Assembly (NCBI GenBank): GCA_963514095.1
Contig: CAUPSS010000067.1
Location: forward strand, 312,501-376,500
From: Eutrigla gurnardus
Taxonomy: Eukaryota; Chordata; Actinopteri; Perciformes; Triglidae
DNA: 64,000 nucleotides
Direction of reading: 5' to 3'
Shown: one piece after another, positions 12,561-26,800 of the stretch
How the letters are laid out: each line of letters opens with the position of its first letter
Position numbering within the stretch: the first letter of the stretch is position 1
The notes under the pieces: model-generated
The model's input: the letters and a program-made list of their open reading frames with translations, nothing else
Databases searched by the model: none
What the model was told of the DNA's origin: nothing
Position numbers and translations under genes: made by a program

Positions 12561-15500
12561 GTTACCTGTCTGTCTCTACATGTCAGCCCTGTGATAGACT
12601 GGTTACCTGTCTGTCTGTACATGTCTCCCTGTGATAGACTGGTTACCTGTCTGTCTCTACATGTCTCCCTGTGATAGACTGGTTACCTGTCTGTCTCTAC
12701 ATGTCTCCCTGTGATAGACTGGTTACCTGTCTGTCTCTACATGTCTCCCTGTGATAGACTGGTTACCTGTCTGTCTCTACATGTCCCCCTGTGATAGACT
12801 GGTTACCTGTCTGTCTCTACATGTCTCCCTGTGATAGACTGGTTACCTGTCTGTCTCTACATGTCTCCCTGTGATAGACTGGTTACCTGTCTGTCTCTAC
12901 ATGTCCCCCTGTGATAGACTGGTTACCTGTCTGTCTCTACATGTCTCCCTGTGATAGACTGGTTACCTGTCTGTCTCTACATGTCGGCCCCATGATAGAC
13001 TGGTTACCTGTCTGTCTCTACATGTCTCCCTGTGATAGACTGGTTACCTGTCTGTCTCTACATGTCTCCCTGTGATAGACTGGTTACCTGTCTGTCTCTA
13101 CATGTCAGCCCTGTGATAGACTGGTTGCCTGTCTGTCTCTACATGTCAGCCCTGTGATAGACTGGTTACCTGTCTGTCTCTACATGTCTCCCTGTGATAG
13201 ACTGGTTACCTGTCTGTCTCTACATGTCTCCCTGTGATAGACTGGTTACCTGTCTGTCTCTACATGTCAGCCCTGTGATAGACTGGTCACCTGTCTCTCT
13301 CTACATGTCAGCCCTGTGATAGACTGGTCACCTGTCTGTCTCTACATGTCAGCCCTTTGATAGACTGGTTACCTGTCTGTCTCTACATGTCTCCCTGTGA
13401 TAGACTGGTTACCTGTCTGTCTCTAAATGTCTGCCCCGTGATAGACTGGTTACCTGTCTGTCTCTACATGTCTCCCTGTGATAGACTGGTTACCTGTCTG
13501 TCTCTACATGTCTCCCTGTGATAGACTGGTTACCTGTCTGTCTCTACATGTCTCCCTGTGATAGACTGGTTACCTGTCTGTCTCTACATGTCCCCCTGTG
13601 AAAGACTGGTTACCTGTCTGTCTCTACATGTCTCCCTGTGATAGACTGGTTACCTGTCTGTCTCTACATGTCCCCCTGTGATAGACTGGTTACCTGTCTG
13701 TCTCTACATGTCTCCCTGTGATAGACTGGTCACCTGTCTGTCTCTACATGTCTCCCTGTGATAGACTGGTTACCTGTCTGTCTTTACATGTCTCCCTGTG
13801 ATAGACTGGTTACCTGTCTGTCTCTCCATGTCTCCCTGTGATAGACTGGTTACCTATCTGTCTCTACATGTCTCCCTGTGATAGACTGGTTACCTGTCTG
13901 TCTCTACATGTCCCCCTGTGATAGACTGGTTACCTGTCTGTCTCTACATGTCTCCCTGTGATAGACTGGTTACCTGTCTGTCTCTACATGTCAGCCCTGT
14001 GATAGACTGGTTACCTGTCTGTCTCTACATGTCAGCCCTGTGATAGACTGGTTACCTGTCTGTCTGTACATGTCTCCCTGTGATAGACTGGTTACCTGTC
14101 TGTCTCTACATGTCTCCCTGTGATAGACTGGTTACCTGTCTGTCTCTACATGTCAGCCCTGTGATAGACTGGTTACCTGTCTGTCTTTACATGTCTCCCT
14201 GTGATAGACTGGTTACCTGTCTGTCTCTACATGTCTCCCTGTGATAGACTGGTTACCTGTCTGTCTCTACATGTCTCCCTGTGATAGACTGGTTACCTGT
14301 CTGTCTCTACATGTCCCCCTGTGATAGACTGGTTACCTGTCTGTCTCTACATGTCTCCCTGTGATAGACTGGTTACCTGTCTGTCTCTACATGTCTCCCT
14401 GTGATAGACTGGTTACCTGTCTGTCTCTACATGTCCCCCTGTGATAGACTGGTTACCTGTCTGTCTCTACATGTCTCCCTGTGATAGACTGGTTACCTGT
14501 CTGTCTCTACATGTCGGCCCCATGATAGACTGGTTACCTGTCTGTCTCTACATGTCTCCCTGTGATAGACTGGTTACCTGTCTGTCTCTACATGTCTCCC
14601 TGTGATAGACTGGTTACCTGTCTGTCTCTACATGTCAGCCCTGTGATAGACTGGTTGCCTGTCTGTCTCTACATGTCAGCCCTGTGATAGACTGGTTACC
14701 TGTCTGTCTCTACATGTCTCCCTGTGATAGACTGGTTACCTGTCTGTCTCTACATGTCTCCCTGTGATAGACTGGTTACCTGTCTGTCTCTACATGTCAG
14801 CCCTGTGATAGACTGGTCACCTGTCTCTCTCTACATGTCAGCCCTGTGATAGACTGGTCACCTGTCTGTCTCTACATGTCAGCCCTGTGATAGACTGGTT
14901 ACCTGTCTGTCTCTACATGTCTCCCTGTGATAGACTGGTTACCTGTCTGTCTCTAAATGTCGGCCCCGTGATAGACTGGTTACCTATCTGTCTCTACATG
15001 TCTCCCTGTGATAGACTGGTTACCTGTCTGTCTCTACATGTCTCCCTGTGATAGACTGGTTACCTGTCTGTCTCTACATGTCCCCCTGTGAAAGACTGGT
15101 TACCTGTCGGTCTCTACATGTCTCCCTGTGATAGACTGGTTACCTGTCTGTCTCTACATGTCTCCCTGTGATAGACTGGTTACCTGTCTGTCTCTACATG
15201 TCCCCCTGTGATAGACTGGTTACCTGTCTGTCTCTACATGTCTCCCTGTGATAGACTGGTCACCTGTCTGTCTCTACATGTCTCCCTGTGATAGACTGGT
15301 TACCTGTCTGTCTTTACATGTCTCCCTGTGATAGACTGGTTACCTGTCTGTCTCTCCATGTCTCCCTGTGATAGACTGGTTACCTGTCTGTCTCTACATG
15401 TCTCCCTGTGATAGACTGGTTACCTGTCTGTCTCTACATGTCCCCCTGTGATAGACTGGTTACCTGTCTGTCTCTACATGTCTCCATGTGATAGACTGGT

Positions 15501-16580
15501 TACCTGTCTGTCGCTACATGTCTCCCTGTGATAGACTGGTTAACTGTATGTCTCTACATGTCCCCCTGTGATAGACTGGTTACCTGTCTGTCTCTACATG
15601 TCTCCCTGTGATAGACTGGTTACCTGTCTGTCTCTACATGTCTCCCTGTGATAGACTGGTTACCTGTCTGTCTCTACATGTCAGCCCTGTGATAGACTGG
15701 TTACCTGTCTGTCTCTACATGTCTCCCTGTGATAGACTGGTCACCTGTCTGTCTCTACATGTCAGCCCTATGATAGACTGGTTACCTGTCTGTCTCTACA
15801 CGTCAGCCCTGTGATAGACTGGTTACCTGTCTGTCTCTACATGTCAGCCCTGTGATAGACTGGTTACCTGTCTGTCTGTACATGTCTCCCTGTGATAGAC
15901 TGGTTACCTGTCTGTCTTTACATGTCTCCCTGTGATAGACTGGTTACCTGTCTGTCTCTACATGTCTCCCTGTGATAGACTGGTTACCTGTCTGTCTGTA
16001 CATGTCTCCCTGTGATAGACTGGTTACCTGTCTGTCTCTACATGTCTCCCTGTGATAGACTGGTTACCTGTCTGTCTCTACATGTCAGCCCTGTGATAGA
16101 CTGGTTACCTGTCTGTCTCTACATGTCTCCCTGTGATAGACTGGTCACCTGTCTGTCTCTACATGTCAGCCCTATGATAGACTGGTTACCTGTCTGTCTC
16201 TACACGTCAGCCCTGTGATAGACTGGTTACCTGTCTGTCTCTACATGTCAGCCCTGTGATAGACTGGTTACCTGTCTGTCTGTACATGTCTCCCTGTGAT
16301 AGACTGGTTACCTGTCTGTCTCTACATGTCTCCCTGTGATAGACTGGTTACCTGTCTGTCTCTACATGTCAGCCCTGTGATAGACTGGTTACCTGTCTGT
16401 CTCTACATGTCTCCCTGTGATAGACTGGTCACCTGTCTGTCTCTACATGTCAGCCCTATGATAGACTGGTTACCTGTCTGTCTCTACACGTCAGCCCTGT
16501 GATAGACTGGTTACCTGTCTGTCTCTACATGTCAGCCCTGTGATAGACTGGTTACCTGTCTGTCTCTACACGTCAGCCCT
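12561..16580. repeat. 4,032-bp tandem superunit, copy 1
   Basis: Markers in this copy are AGCCCTTTGA at 13351, TAAATG at 13424 and 14954, TCTCTCCATG at 13821 and 15351, TTAACTGTATG at 15540, and three TACACGTCAG cassettes starting at 15608, 16012 and 16296. All recur exactly 4,032 bp to the right. One TAAATG monomer has the odd tail CTGCCCCGTGA. Boundaries are set to within a few monomers, because the ends differ slightly from copy 2. Confidence 0.88.
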
Positions 16581-19500
16581 GTGATAGACTGGTTACCTGT
16601 CTGTCTCTACATGTCAGCCCTGTGATAGACTGGTTACCTGTCTGTCTGTACATGTCAGCCCTGTGATAGACTGGTTACCTGTCTGTCTCTACATGTCTCC
16701 CTGTGATAGACTGGTTACCTGTCTGTCTCTACATGTCTCCCTGTGATAGACTGGTTACCTGTCTGTCTCTACATGTCTCCCTGTGATAGACTGGTTACCT
16801 GTCTGTCTCTACATGTCCCCCTGTGATAGACTGGTTACCTGTCTGTCTCTACATGTCTCCCTGTGATAGACTGGTTACCTGTCTGTCTCTACATGTCTCC
16901 CTGTGATAGACTGGTTACCTGTCTGTCTCTACATGTCCCCCTGTGATAGACTGGTTACCTGTCTGTCTCTACATGTCTCCCTGTGATAGACTGGTTACCT
17001 GTCTGTCTCTACATGTCGGCCCCATGATAGACTGGTTACCTGTCTGTCTCTACATGTCTCCCTGTGATAGACTGGTTACCTGTCTGTCTCTACATGTCTC
17101 CCTGTGATAGACTGGTTACCTGTCTGTCTCTACATGTCAGCCCTGTGATAGACTGGTTGCCTGTCTGTCTCTACATGTCAGCCCTGTGATAGACTGGTTA
17201 CCTGTCTGTCTCTACATGTCTCCCTGTGATAGACTGGTTACCTGTCTGTCTCTACATGTCTCCCTGTGATAGACTGGTTACCTGTCTGTCTCTACATGTC
17301 AGCCCTGTGATAGACTGGTCACCTGTCTCTCTCTACATGTCAGCCCTGTGATAGACTGGTCACCTGTCTGTCTCTACATGTCAGCCCTTTGATAGACTGG
17401 TTACCTGTCTGTCTCTACATGTCTCCCTGTGATAGACTGGTTACCTGTCTGTCTCTAAATGTCTGCCCCGTGATAGACTGGTTACCTGTCTGTCTCTACA
17501 TGTCTCCCTGTGATAGACTGGTTACCTGTCTGTCTCTACATGTCTCCCTGTGATAGACTGGTTACCTGTCTGTCTCTACATGTCTCCCTGTGATAGACTG
17601 GTTACCTGTCTGTCTCTACATGTCCCCCTGTGAAAGACTGGTTACCTGTCTGTCTCTACATGTCTCCCTGTGATAGACTGGTTACCTGTCTGTCTCTACA
17701 TGTCCCCCTGTGATAGACTGGTTACCTGTCTGTCTCTACATGTCTCCCTGTGATAGACTGGTCACCTGTCTGTCTCTACATGTCTCCCTGTGATAGACTG
17801 GTTACCTGTCTGTCTTTACATGTCTCCCTGTGATAGACTGGTTACCTGTCTGTCTCTCCATGTCTCCCTGTGATAGACTGGTTACCTATCTGTCTCTACA
17901 TGTCTCCCTGTGATAGACTGGTTACCTGTCTGTCTCTACATGTCCCCCTGTGATAGACTGGTTACCTGTCTGTCTCTACATGTCTCCCTGTGATAGACTG
18001 GTTACCTGTCTGTCTCTACATGTCAGCCCTGTGATAGACTGGTTACCTGTCTGTCTCTACATGTCAGCCCTGTGATAGACTGGTTACCTGTCTGTCTGTA
18101 CATGTCTCCCTGTGATAGACTGGTTACCTGTCTGTCTCTACATGTCTCCCTGTGATAGACTGGTTACCTGTCTGTCTCTACATGTCAGCCCTGTGATAGA
18201 CTGGTTACCTGTCTGTCTTTACATGTCTCCCTGTGATAGACTGGTTACCTGTCTGTCTCTACATGTCTCCCTGTGATAGACTGGTTACCTGTCTGTCTCT
18301 ACATGTCTCCCTGTGATAGACTGGTTACCTGTCTGTCTCTACATGTCCCCCTGTGATAGACTGGTTACCTGTCTGTCTCTACATGTCTCCCTGTGATAGA
18401 CTGGTTACCTGTCTGTCTCTACATGTCTCCCTGTGATAGACTGGTTACCTGTCTGTCTCTACATGTCCCCCTGTGATAGACTGGTTACCTGTCTGTCTCT
18501 ACATGTCTCCCTGTGATAGACTGGTTACCTGTCTGTCTCTACATGTCGGCCCCATGATAGACTGGTTACCTGTCTGTCTCTACATGTCTCCCTGTGATAG
18601 ACTGGTTACCTGTCTGTCTCTACATGTCTCCCTGTGATAGACTGGTTACCTGTCTGTCTCTACATGTCAGCCCTGTGATAGACTGGTTGCCTGTCTGTCT
18701 CTACATGTCAGCCCTGTGATAGACTGGTTACCTGTCTGTCTCTACATGTCTCCCTGTGATAGACTGGTTACCTGTCTGTCTCTACATGTCTCCCTGTGAT
18801 AGACTGGTTACCTGTCTGTCTCTACATGTCAGCCCTGTGATAGACTGGTCACCTGTCTCTCTCTACATGTCAGCCCTGTGATAGACTGGTCACCTGTCTG
18901 TCTCTACATGTCAGCCCTGTGATAGACTGGTTACCTGTCTGTCTCTACATGTCTCCCTGTGATAGACTGGTTACCTGTCTGTCTCTAAATGTCGGCCCCG
19001 TGATAGACTGGTTACCTATCTGTCTCTACATGTCTCCCTGTGATAGACTGGTTACCTGTCTGTCTCTACATGTCTCCCTGTGATAGACTGGTTACCTGTC
19101 TGTCTCTACATGTCCCCCTGTGAAAGACTGGTTACCTGTCGGTCTCTACATGTCTCCCTGTGATAGACTGGTTACCTGTCTGTCTCTACATGTCTCCCTG
19201 TGATAGACTGGTTACCTGTCTGTCTCTACATGTCCCCCTGTGATAGACTGGTTACCTGTCTGTCTCTACATGTCTCCCTGTGATAGACTGGTCACCTGTC
19301 TGTCTCTACATGTCTCCCTGTGATAGACTGGTTACCTGTCTGTCTTTACATGTCTCCCTGTGATAGACTGGTTACCTGTCTGTCTCTCCATGTCTCCCTG
19401 TGATAGACTGGTTACCTGTCTGTCTCTACATGTCTCCCTGTGATAGACTGGTTACCTGTCTGTCTCTACATGTCCCCCTGTGATAGACTGGTTACCTGTC

Positions 19501-20600
19501 TGTCTCTACATGTCTCCATGTGATAGACTGGTTACCTGTCTGTCGCTACATGTCTCCCTGTGATAGACTGGTTAACTGTATGTCTCTACATGTCCCCCTG
19601 TGATAGACTGGTTACCTGTCTGTCTCTACATGTCTCCCTGTGATAGACTGGTTACCTGTCTGTCTCTACATGTCTCCCTGTGATAGACTGGTTACCTGTC
19701 TGTCTCTACATGTCAGCCCTGTGATAGACTGGTTACCTGTCTGTCTCTACATGTCTCCCTGTGATAGACTGGTCACCTGTCTGTCTCTACATGTCAGCCC
19801 TATGATAGACTGGTTACCTGTCTGTCTCTACACGTCAGCCCTGTGATAGACTGGTTACCTGTCTGTCTCTACATGTCAGCCCTGTGATAGACTGGTTACC
19901 TGTCTGTCTGTACATGTCTCCCTGTGATAGACTGGTTACCTGTCTGTCTTTACATGTCTCCCTGTGATAGACTGGTTACCTGTCTGTCTCTACATGTCTC
20001 CCTGTGATAGACTGGTTACCTGTCTGTCTGTACATGTCTCCCTGTGATAGACTGGTTACCTGTCTGTCTCTACATGTCTCCCTGTGATAGACTGGTTACC
20101 TGTCTGTCTCTACATGTCAGCCCTGTGATAGACTGGTTACCTGTCTGTCTCTACATGTCTCCCTGTGATAGACTGGTCACCTGTCTGTCTCTACATGTCA
20201 GCCCTATGATAGACTGGTTACCTGTCTGTCTCTACACGTCAGCCCTGTGATAGACTGGTTACCTGTCTGTCTCTACATGTCAGCCCTGTGATAGACTGGT
20301 TACCTGTCTGTCTGTACATGTCTCCCTGTGATAGACTGGTTACCTGTCTGTCTCTACATGTCTCCCTGTGATAGACTGGTTACCTGTCTGTCTCTACATG
20401 TCAGCCCTGTGATAGACTGGTTACCTGTCTGTCTCTACATGTCTCCCTGTGATAGACTGGTCACCTGTCTGTCTCTACATGTCAGCCCTATGATAGACTG
20501 GTTACCTGTCTGTCTCTACACGTCAGCCCTGTGATAGACTGGTTACCTGTCTGTCTCTACATGTCAGCCCTGTGATAGACTGGTTACCTGTCTGTCTGTA
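16581..20600. repeat. 4,032-bp tandem superunit, copy 2
   Basis: This copy holds AGCCCTTTGA at 17383, TAAATG at 17456 and 18986, TCTCTCCATG at 17853 and 19383, TTAACTGTATG at 19572 and cassettes at 19640, 20044 and 20328. Every one is 4,032 bp from its partner in copy 1. The same set is found again 7,132 bp to the right (24515, 24588, 26118, 24985, 26515, 26704, 26772, 27176, 27460). An extra TACACGTCAG monomer near 16567 lies at the junction between copies 1 and 2 and marks the crossover region. Confidence 0.88.
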
Positions 20601-21890
20601 CATGTCTCCCTGTGATAGACTGGTTACCTGTCTGTCTCTACATGTCTCCCTGTGATAGACTGGTTACCTGTCTGTCTCTACATGTCAGCCCTGTGATAGA
20701 CTGGTTACCTGTCTGTCTCTACATGTCTCCCTGTGATAGACTGGTTACCTGTCTGTCTCTACATGTCTCCCTGTGATAGACTGGTCACCTGTCTGTCTCT
20801 ACATGTCTCCCTGTGATAGACTGGTTACCTGTCTGTCTTTACATGTCTCCCTGTGATAGACTGGTTACCTGTCTGTCTCTACATGTCTCCCTGTGATAGA
20901 CTGGTTACCTGTCTGTCTCTACATGTCTCCCTGTGATAGACTGGTTACCTGTCTGTCTCTACATGTCCCCCTGTGATAGACTGGTTACCTGTCTGTCTCT
21001 ACATGTCTCCCTGTGATAGACTGGTTACCTGTCTGTCTCTACATGTCTCCCTGTGATAGACTGGTTACCTGTCTGTCTCTACATGTCCCCCTGTGATAGA
21101 CTGGTTACCTGTCTGTCTCTACATGTCTCCCTGTGATAGACTGGTTACCTGTCTGTCTCTACATGTCGGCCCCATGATAGACTGGTTACCTGTCTGTCTC
21201 TACATGTCTCCCTGTGATAGACTGGTTACCTGTCTGTCTCTACATGTCTTCCTGTGATAGACTGGTTACCTGTCTGTCTCTACATGTCTCCCTGTGATAG
21301 ACTGGTTACCTGTCTGTCTCTACATGTCCCCCTGTGATAGACTGGTTACCTGTCTGTCTCTACATGTCTCCCTGTGATAGACTGGTTACCTGTCTGTCTC
21401 TACATGTCGGCCCCGTGATAGACTGGTTACCTGTCTGTCTCTACATGTCTCCCTGTGATAGACTGGTTACCTGTCTGTCTCTACATGTCTCCCTGTGATA
21501 GACTGGTTACCTGTCTGTCTGTACATGTCTCCCTGTGATAGACTGGTTACCTGTCTGTCTCTACATGTCTCCCTGTGATAGACTGGTTACCTGTCTGTCT
21601 CTACATGTCAGCCCTGTGATAGACTGGTTACCTGTCTGTCTCTACATGTCTCCCTGTGATAGACTGGTTACCTGTCTGTCTCTACATGTCTCCCTGTGAT
21701 AGACTGGTTACGTGTCTGTCTCCACATGTCTCCATGTGATAGACTGGTTACCTGTCTGTCTCTACATGTCAGCCCTATGATAGACTGGTTACCTGTCTGT
21801 CTCTACATGTCCCCCTGTGATAGACTGGTTACCTGTCTGTCTCTACATGTCTCCCTGTGATAGACTGGTTACCTGTCTGTCTCTACATGT
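20601..21890. repeat. CTTCCTG-bearing segment after copy 2
   Basis: These are satellite monomers, mostly 40 bp. The tail CTTCCTG at 21248 has partners at 28380, 34019, 40586, 49335, 54852 and 61463. The stretch up to about 21.6 kb is repeated 7,132 bp to the right. After it a single GTTACGTGTC monomer near 21711 begins the ACGTG-rich region. No other element is seen. Confidence 0.8.
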
Positions 21891-22899
21891 CGGCCCCGTG
21901 ATAGACTGGTTACCTGTCTGTCTCTACATGTCTCCCTGTGATAGACTGGTTACCTGTCTGTCTCTACATGTCCCCCTGTGATAGACTGGTTACCTGTCGG
22001 TCTCTACATGTCTCCCTGTGATAGACTGGTTACCTGTCTGTCTCCACATGTCTCCATGTGATAGACTGGTTACCTGTCTGTCTCTACATGTCTCCCTGTG
22101 ATAGACTGGTTACCTGTCGGTCTCTACATGTCTCCCTGTGATAGACTGGTTACCTGTCTGTCTCTACATGTCTCCCTGTGATAGACTGGTTACGTGTCTG
22201 TCTCCACATGTCTCCATGTGATAGACTGGTTACCTGTCTGTCTCTACATGTCAGCCCTATGATAGACTGGTTACCTGTCTGTCTCTACATGTCAGCCCTG
22301 TGATAGACTGGTTACCTGTCTGTCTCTACATGTCAGCCCTGTGATAGACTGGTTACCTGTCTGTCTGTACATGTCTCCCTGTGATAGACTGGTTACCTGT
22401 CTGTCTCTACATGTCTCCCTGTGATAGACTGGTTACCTGTCTGTCTCTACATGTCAGCCCTGTGATAGACTGGTTACCTGTCTGTCTCTACATGTCTCCC
22501 TGTGATAGACTGGTTACCTGTCTGTCTCTACATGTCTCCCTGTGATAGACTGGTTACGTGTCTGTCTCCACATGTCTCCATGTGATAGACTGGTTACCTG
22601 TCTGTCTCTACATGTCAGCCCTATGATAGACTGGTTACCTGTCTGTCTCTACATGTCAGCCCTATGATAGACTGGTTACCTGTCTGTCTCTACATGTCAG
22701 CCCTGTGATAGACTGGTTACCTGTCTGTCTCTACATGTCAGCCCTGTGATAGACTGGTTACCTGTCTGTCTGTACATGTCTCCCTGTGATAGACTGGTTA
22801 CCTGTCTGTCTCTACATGTCTCCCTGTGATAGACTGGTTACCTGTCTGTCTCTACATGTCTCCCTGTGATAGACTGGTTACCTGTCTGTCTCTACATGT
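21891..22899. repeat. 1,009-bp tandem unit, copy 1
   Basis: The unit begins with a CGGCCCCGTGA tail at 21891 and contains the GTTACGTGTC pair at 22192 and 22556. The matching points in the next unit are 22900, 23201 and 23565, each 1,009 bp away. The copies differ at few places, such as CTCCC against CCCCC near 22091 and 23101. This suggests a recent unequal crossover. Confidence 0.85.
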
Positions 22900-23870
22900 C
22901 GGCCCCGTGATAGACTGGTTACCTGTCTGTCTCTACATGTCTCCCTGTGATAGACTGGTTACCTGTCTGTCTCTACATGTCCCCCTGTGATAGACTGGTT
23001 ACCTGTCGGTCTCTACATGTCTCCCTGTGATAGACTGGTTACCTGTCTGTCTCCACATGTCTCCATGTGATAGACTGGTTACCTGTCTGTCTCTACATGT
23101 CCCCCTGTGATAGACTGGTTACCTGTCGGTCTCTACATGTCTCCCTGTGATAGACTGGTTACCTGTCTGTCTCTACATGTCTCCCTGTGATAGACTGGTT
23201 ACGTGTCTGTCTCCACATGTCTCCATGTGATAGACTGGTTACCTGTCTGTCTCTACATGTCAGCCCTATGATAGACTGGTTACCTGTCTGTCTCTACATG
23301 TCAGCCCTGTGATAGACTGGTTACCTGTCTGTCTCTACATGTCAGCCCTGTGATAGACTGGTTACCTGTCTGTCTGTACATGTCTCCCTGTGATAGACTG
23401 GTTACCTGTCTGTCTCTACATGTCTCCCTGTGATAGACTGGTTACCTGTCTGTCTCTACATGTCAGCCCTGTGATAGACTGGTTACCTGTCTGTCTCTAC
23501 ATGTCTCCCTGTGATAGACTGGTTACCTGTCTGTCTCTACATGTCTCCCTGTGATAGACTGGTTACGTGTCTGTCTCCACATGTCTCCATGTGATAGACT
23601 GGTTACCTGTCTGTCTCTACATGTCAGCCCTATGATAGACTGGTTACCTGTCTGTCTCTACATGTCAGCCCTATGATAGACTGGTTACCTGTCTGTCTCT
23701 ACATGTCAGCCCTGTGATAGACTGGTTACCTGTCTGTCTCTACATGTCAGCCCTGTGATAGACTGGTTACCTGTCTGTCTGTACATGTCTCCCTGTGATA
23801 GACTGGTTACCTGTCTGTCTCTACATGTCTCCCTGTGATAGACTGGTTACCTGTCTGTCTCTACATGTCT
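22900..23870. repeat. 1,009-bp tandem unit, copy 2
   Basis: This unit repeats the one to its left and then runs directly into sequence that matches 12.7 kb and 16.7 kb. Its GTTACGTGTC at 23565 is 1,023 bp before the TAAATG at 24588, the same spacing as 12401 to 13424. This copy is therefore the one in ancestral position, and the left copy is the added one. Confidence 0.8.
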
Positions 23871-26800
23871 CCCTGTGATAGACTGGTTACCTGTCTGTCT
23901 CTACATGTCTCCCTGTGATAGACTGGTTACCTGTCTGTCTCTACATGTCCCCCTGTGATAGACTGGTTACCTGTCTGTCTCTACATGTCTCCCTGTGATA
24001 GACTGGTTACCTGTCTGTCTCTACATGTCTCCCTGTGATAGACTGGTTACCTGTCTGTCTCTACATGTCCCCCTGTGATAGACTGGTTACCTGTCTGTCT
24101 CTACATGTCTCCCTGTGATAGACTGGTTACCTGTCTGTCTCTACATGTCGGCCCCATGATAGACTGGTTACCTGTCTGTCTCTACATGTCTCCCTGTGAT
24201 AGACTGGTTACCTGTCTGTCTCTACATGTCTCCCTGTGATAGACTGGTTACCTGTCTGTCTCTACATGTCAGCCCTGTGATAGACTGGTTGCCTGTCTGT
24301 CTCTACATGTCAGCCCTGTGATAGACTGGTTACCTGTCTGTCTCTACATGTCTCCCTGTGATAGACTGGTTACCTGTCTGTCTCTACATGTCTCCCTGTG
24401 ATAGACTGGTTACCTGTCTGTCTCTACATGTCAGCCCTGTGATAGACTGGTCACCTGTCTCTCTCTACATGTCAGCCCTGTGATAGACTGGTCACCTGTC
24501 TGTCTCTACATGTCAGCCCTTTGATAGACTGGTTACCTGTCTGTCTCTACATGTCTCCCTGTGATAGACTGGTTACCTGTCTGTCTCTAAATGTCTGCCC
24601 CGTGATAGACTGGTTACCTGTCTGTCTCTACATGTCTCCCTGTGATAGACTGGTTACCTGTCTGTCTCTACATGTCTCCCTGTGATAGACTGGTTACCTG
24701 TCTGTCTCTACATGTCTCCCTGTGATAGACTGGTTACCTGTCTGTCTCTACATGTCCCCCTGTGAAAGACTGGTTACCTGTCTGTCTCTACATGTCTCCC
24801 TGTGATAGACTGGTTACCTGTCTGTCTCTACATGTCCCCCTGTGATAGACTGGTTACCTGTCTGTCTCTACATGTCTCCCTGTGATAGACTGGTCACCTG
24901 TCTGTCTCTACATGTCTCCCTGTGATAGACTGGTTACCTGTCTGTCTTTACATGTCTCCCTGTGATAGACTGGTTACCTGTCTGTCTCTCCATGTCTCCC
25001 TGTGATAGACTGGTTACCTATCTGTCTCTACATGTCTCCCTGTGATAGACTGGTTACCTGTCTGTCTCTACATGTCCCCCTGTGATAGACTGGTTACCTG
25101 TCTGTCTCTACATGTCTCCCTGTGATAGACTGGTTACCTGTCTGTCTCTACATGTCAGCCCTGTGATAGACTGGTTACCTGTCTGTCTCTACATGTCAGC
25201 CCTGTGATAGACTGGTTACCTGTCTGTCTGTACATGTCTCCCTGTGATAGACTGGTTACCTGTCTGTCTCTACATGTCTCCCTGTGATAGACTGGTTACC
25301 TGTCTGTCTCTACATGTCAGCCCTGTGATAGACTGGTTACCTGTCTGTCTTTACATGTCTCCCTGTGATAGACTGGTTACCTGTCTGTCTCTACATGTCT
25401 CCCTGTGATAGACTGGTTACCTGTCTGTCTCTACATGTCTCCCTGTGATAGACTGGTTACCTGTCTGTCTCTACATGTCCCCCTGTGATAGACTGGTTAC
25501 CTGTCTGTCTCTACATGTCTCCCTGTGATAGACTGGTTACCTGTCTGTCTCTACATGTCTCCCTGTGATAGACTGGTTACCTGTCTGTCTCTACATGTCC
25601 CCCTGTGATAGACTGGTTACCTGTCTGTCTCTACATGTCTCCCTGTGATAGACTGGTTACCTGTCTGTCTCTACATGTCGGCCCCATGATAGACTGGTTA
25701 CCTGTCTGTCTCTACATGTCTCCCTGTGATAGACTGGTTACCTGTCTGTCTCTACATGTCTCCCTGTGATAGACTGGTTACCTGTCTGTCTCTACATGTC
25801 AGCCCTGTGATAGACTGGTTGCCTGTCTGTCTCTACATGTCAGCCCTGTGATAGACTGGTTACCTGTCTGTCTCTACATGTCTCCCTGTGATAGACTGGT
25901 TACCTGTCTGTCTCTACATGTCTCCCTGTGATAGACTGGTTACCTGTCTGTCTCTACATGTCAGCCCTGTGATAGACTGGTCACCTGTCTCTCTCTACAT
26001 GTCAGCCCTGTGATAGACTGGTCACCTGTCTGTCTCTACATGTCAGCCCTGTGATAGACTGGTTACCTGTCTGTCTCTACATGTCTCCCTGTGATAGACT
26101 GGTTACCTGTCTGTCTCTAAATGTCGGCCCCGTGATAGACTGGTTACCTATCTGTCTCTACATGTCTCCCTGTGATAGACTGGTTACCTGTCTGTCTCTA
26201 CATGTCTCCCTGTGATAGACTGGTTACCTGTCTGTCTCTACATGTCCCCCTGTGAAAGACTGGTTACCTGTCGGTCTCTACATGTCTCCCTGTGATAGAC
26301 TGGTTACCTGTCTGTCTCTACATGTCTCCCTGTGATAGACTGGTTACCTGTCTGTCTCTACATGTCCCCCTGTGATAGACTGGTTACCTGTCTGTCTCTA
26401 CATGTCTCCCTGTGATAGACTGGTCACCTGTCTGTCTCTACATGTCTCCCTGTGATAGACTGGTTACCTGTCTGTCTTTACATGTCTCCCTGTGATAGAC
26501 TGGTTACCTGTCTGTCTCTCCATGTCTCCCTGTGATAGACTGGTTACCTGTCTGTCTCTACATGTCTCCCTGTGATAGACTGGTTACCTGTCTGTCTCTA
26601 CATGTCCCCCTGTGATAGACTGGTTACCTGTCTGTCTCTACATGTCTCCATGTGATAGACTGGTTACCTGTCTGTCGCTACATGTCTCCCTGTGATAGAC
26701 TGGTTAACTGTATGTCTCTACATGTCCCCCTGTGATAGACTGGTTACCTGTCTGTCTCTACATGTCTCCCTGTGATAGACTGGTTACCTGTCTGTCTCTA

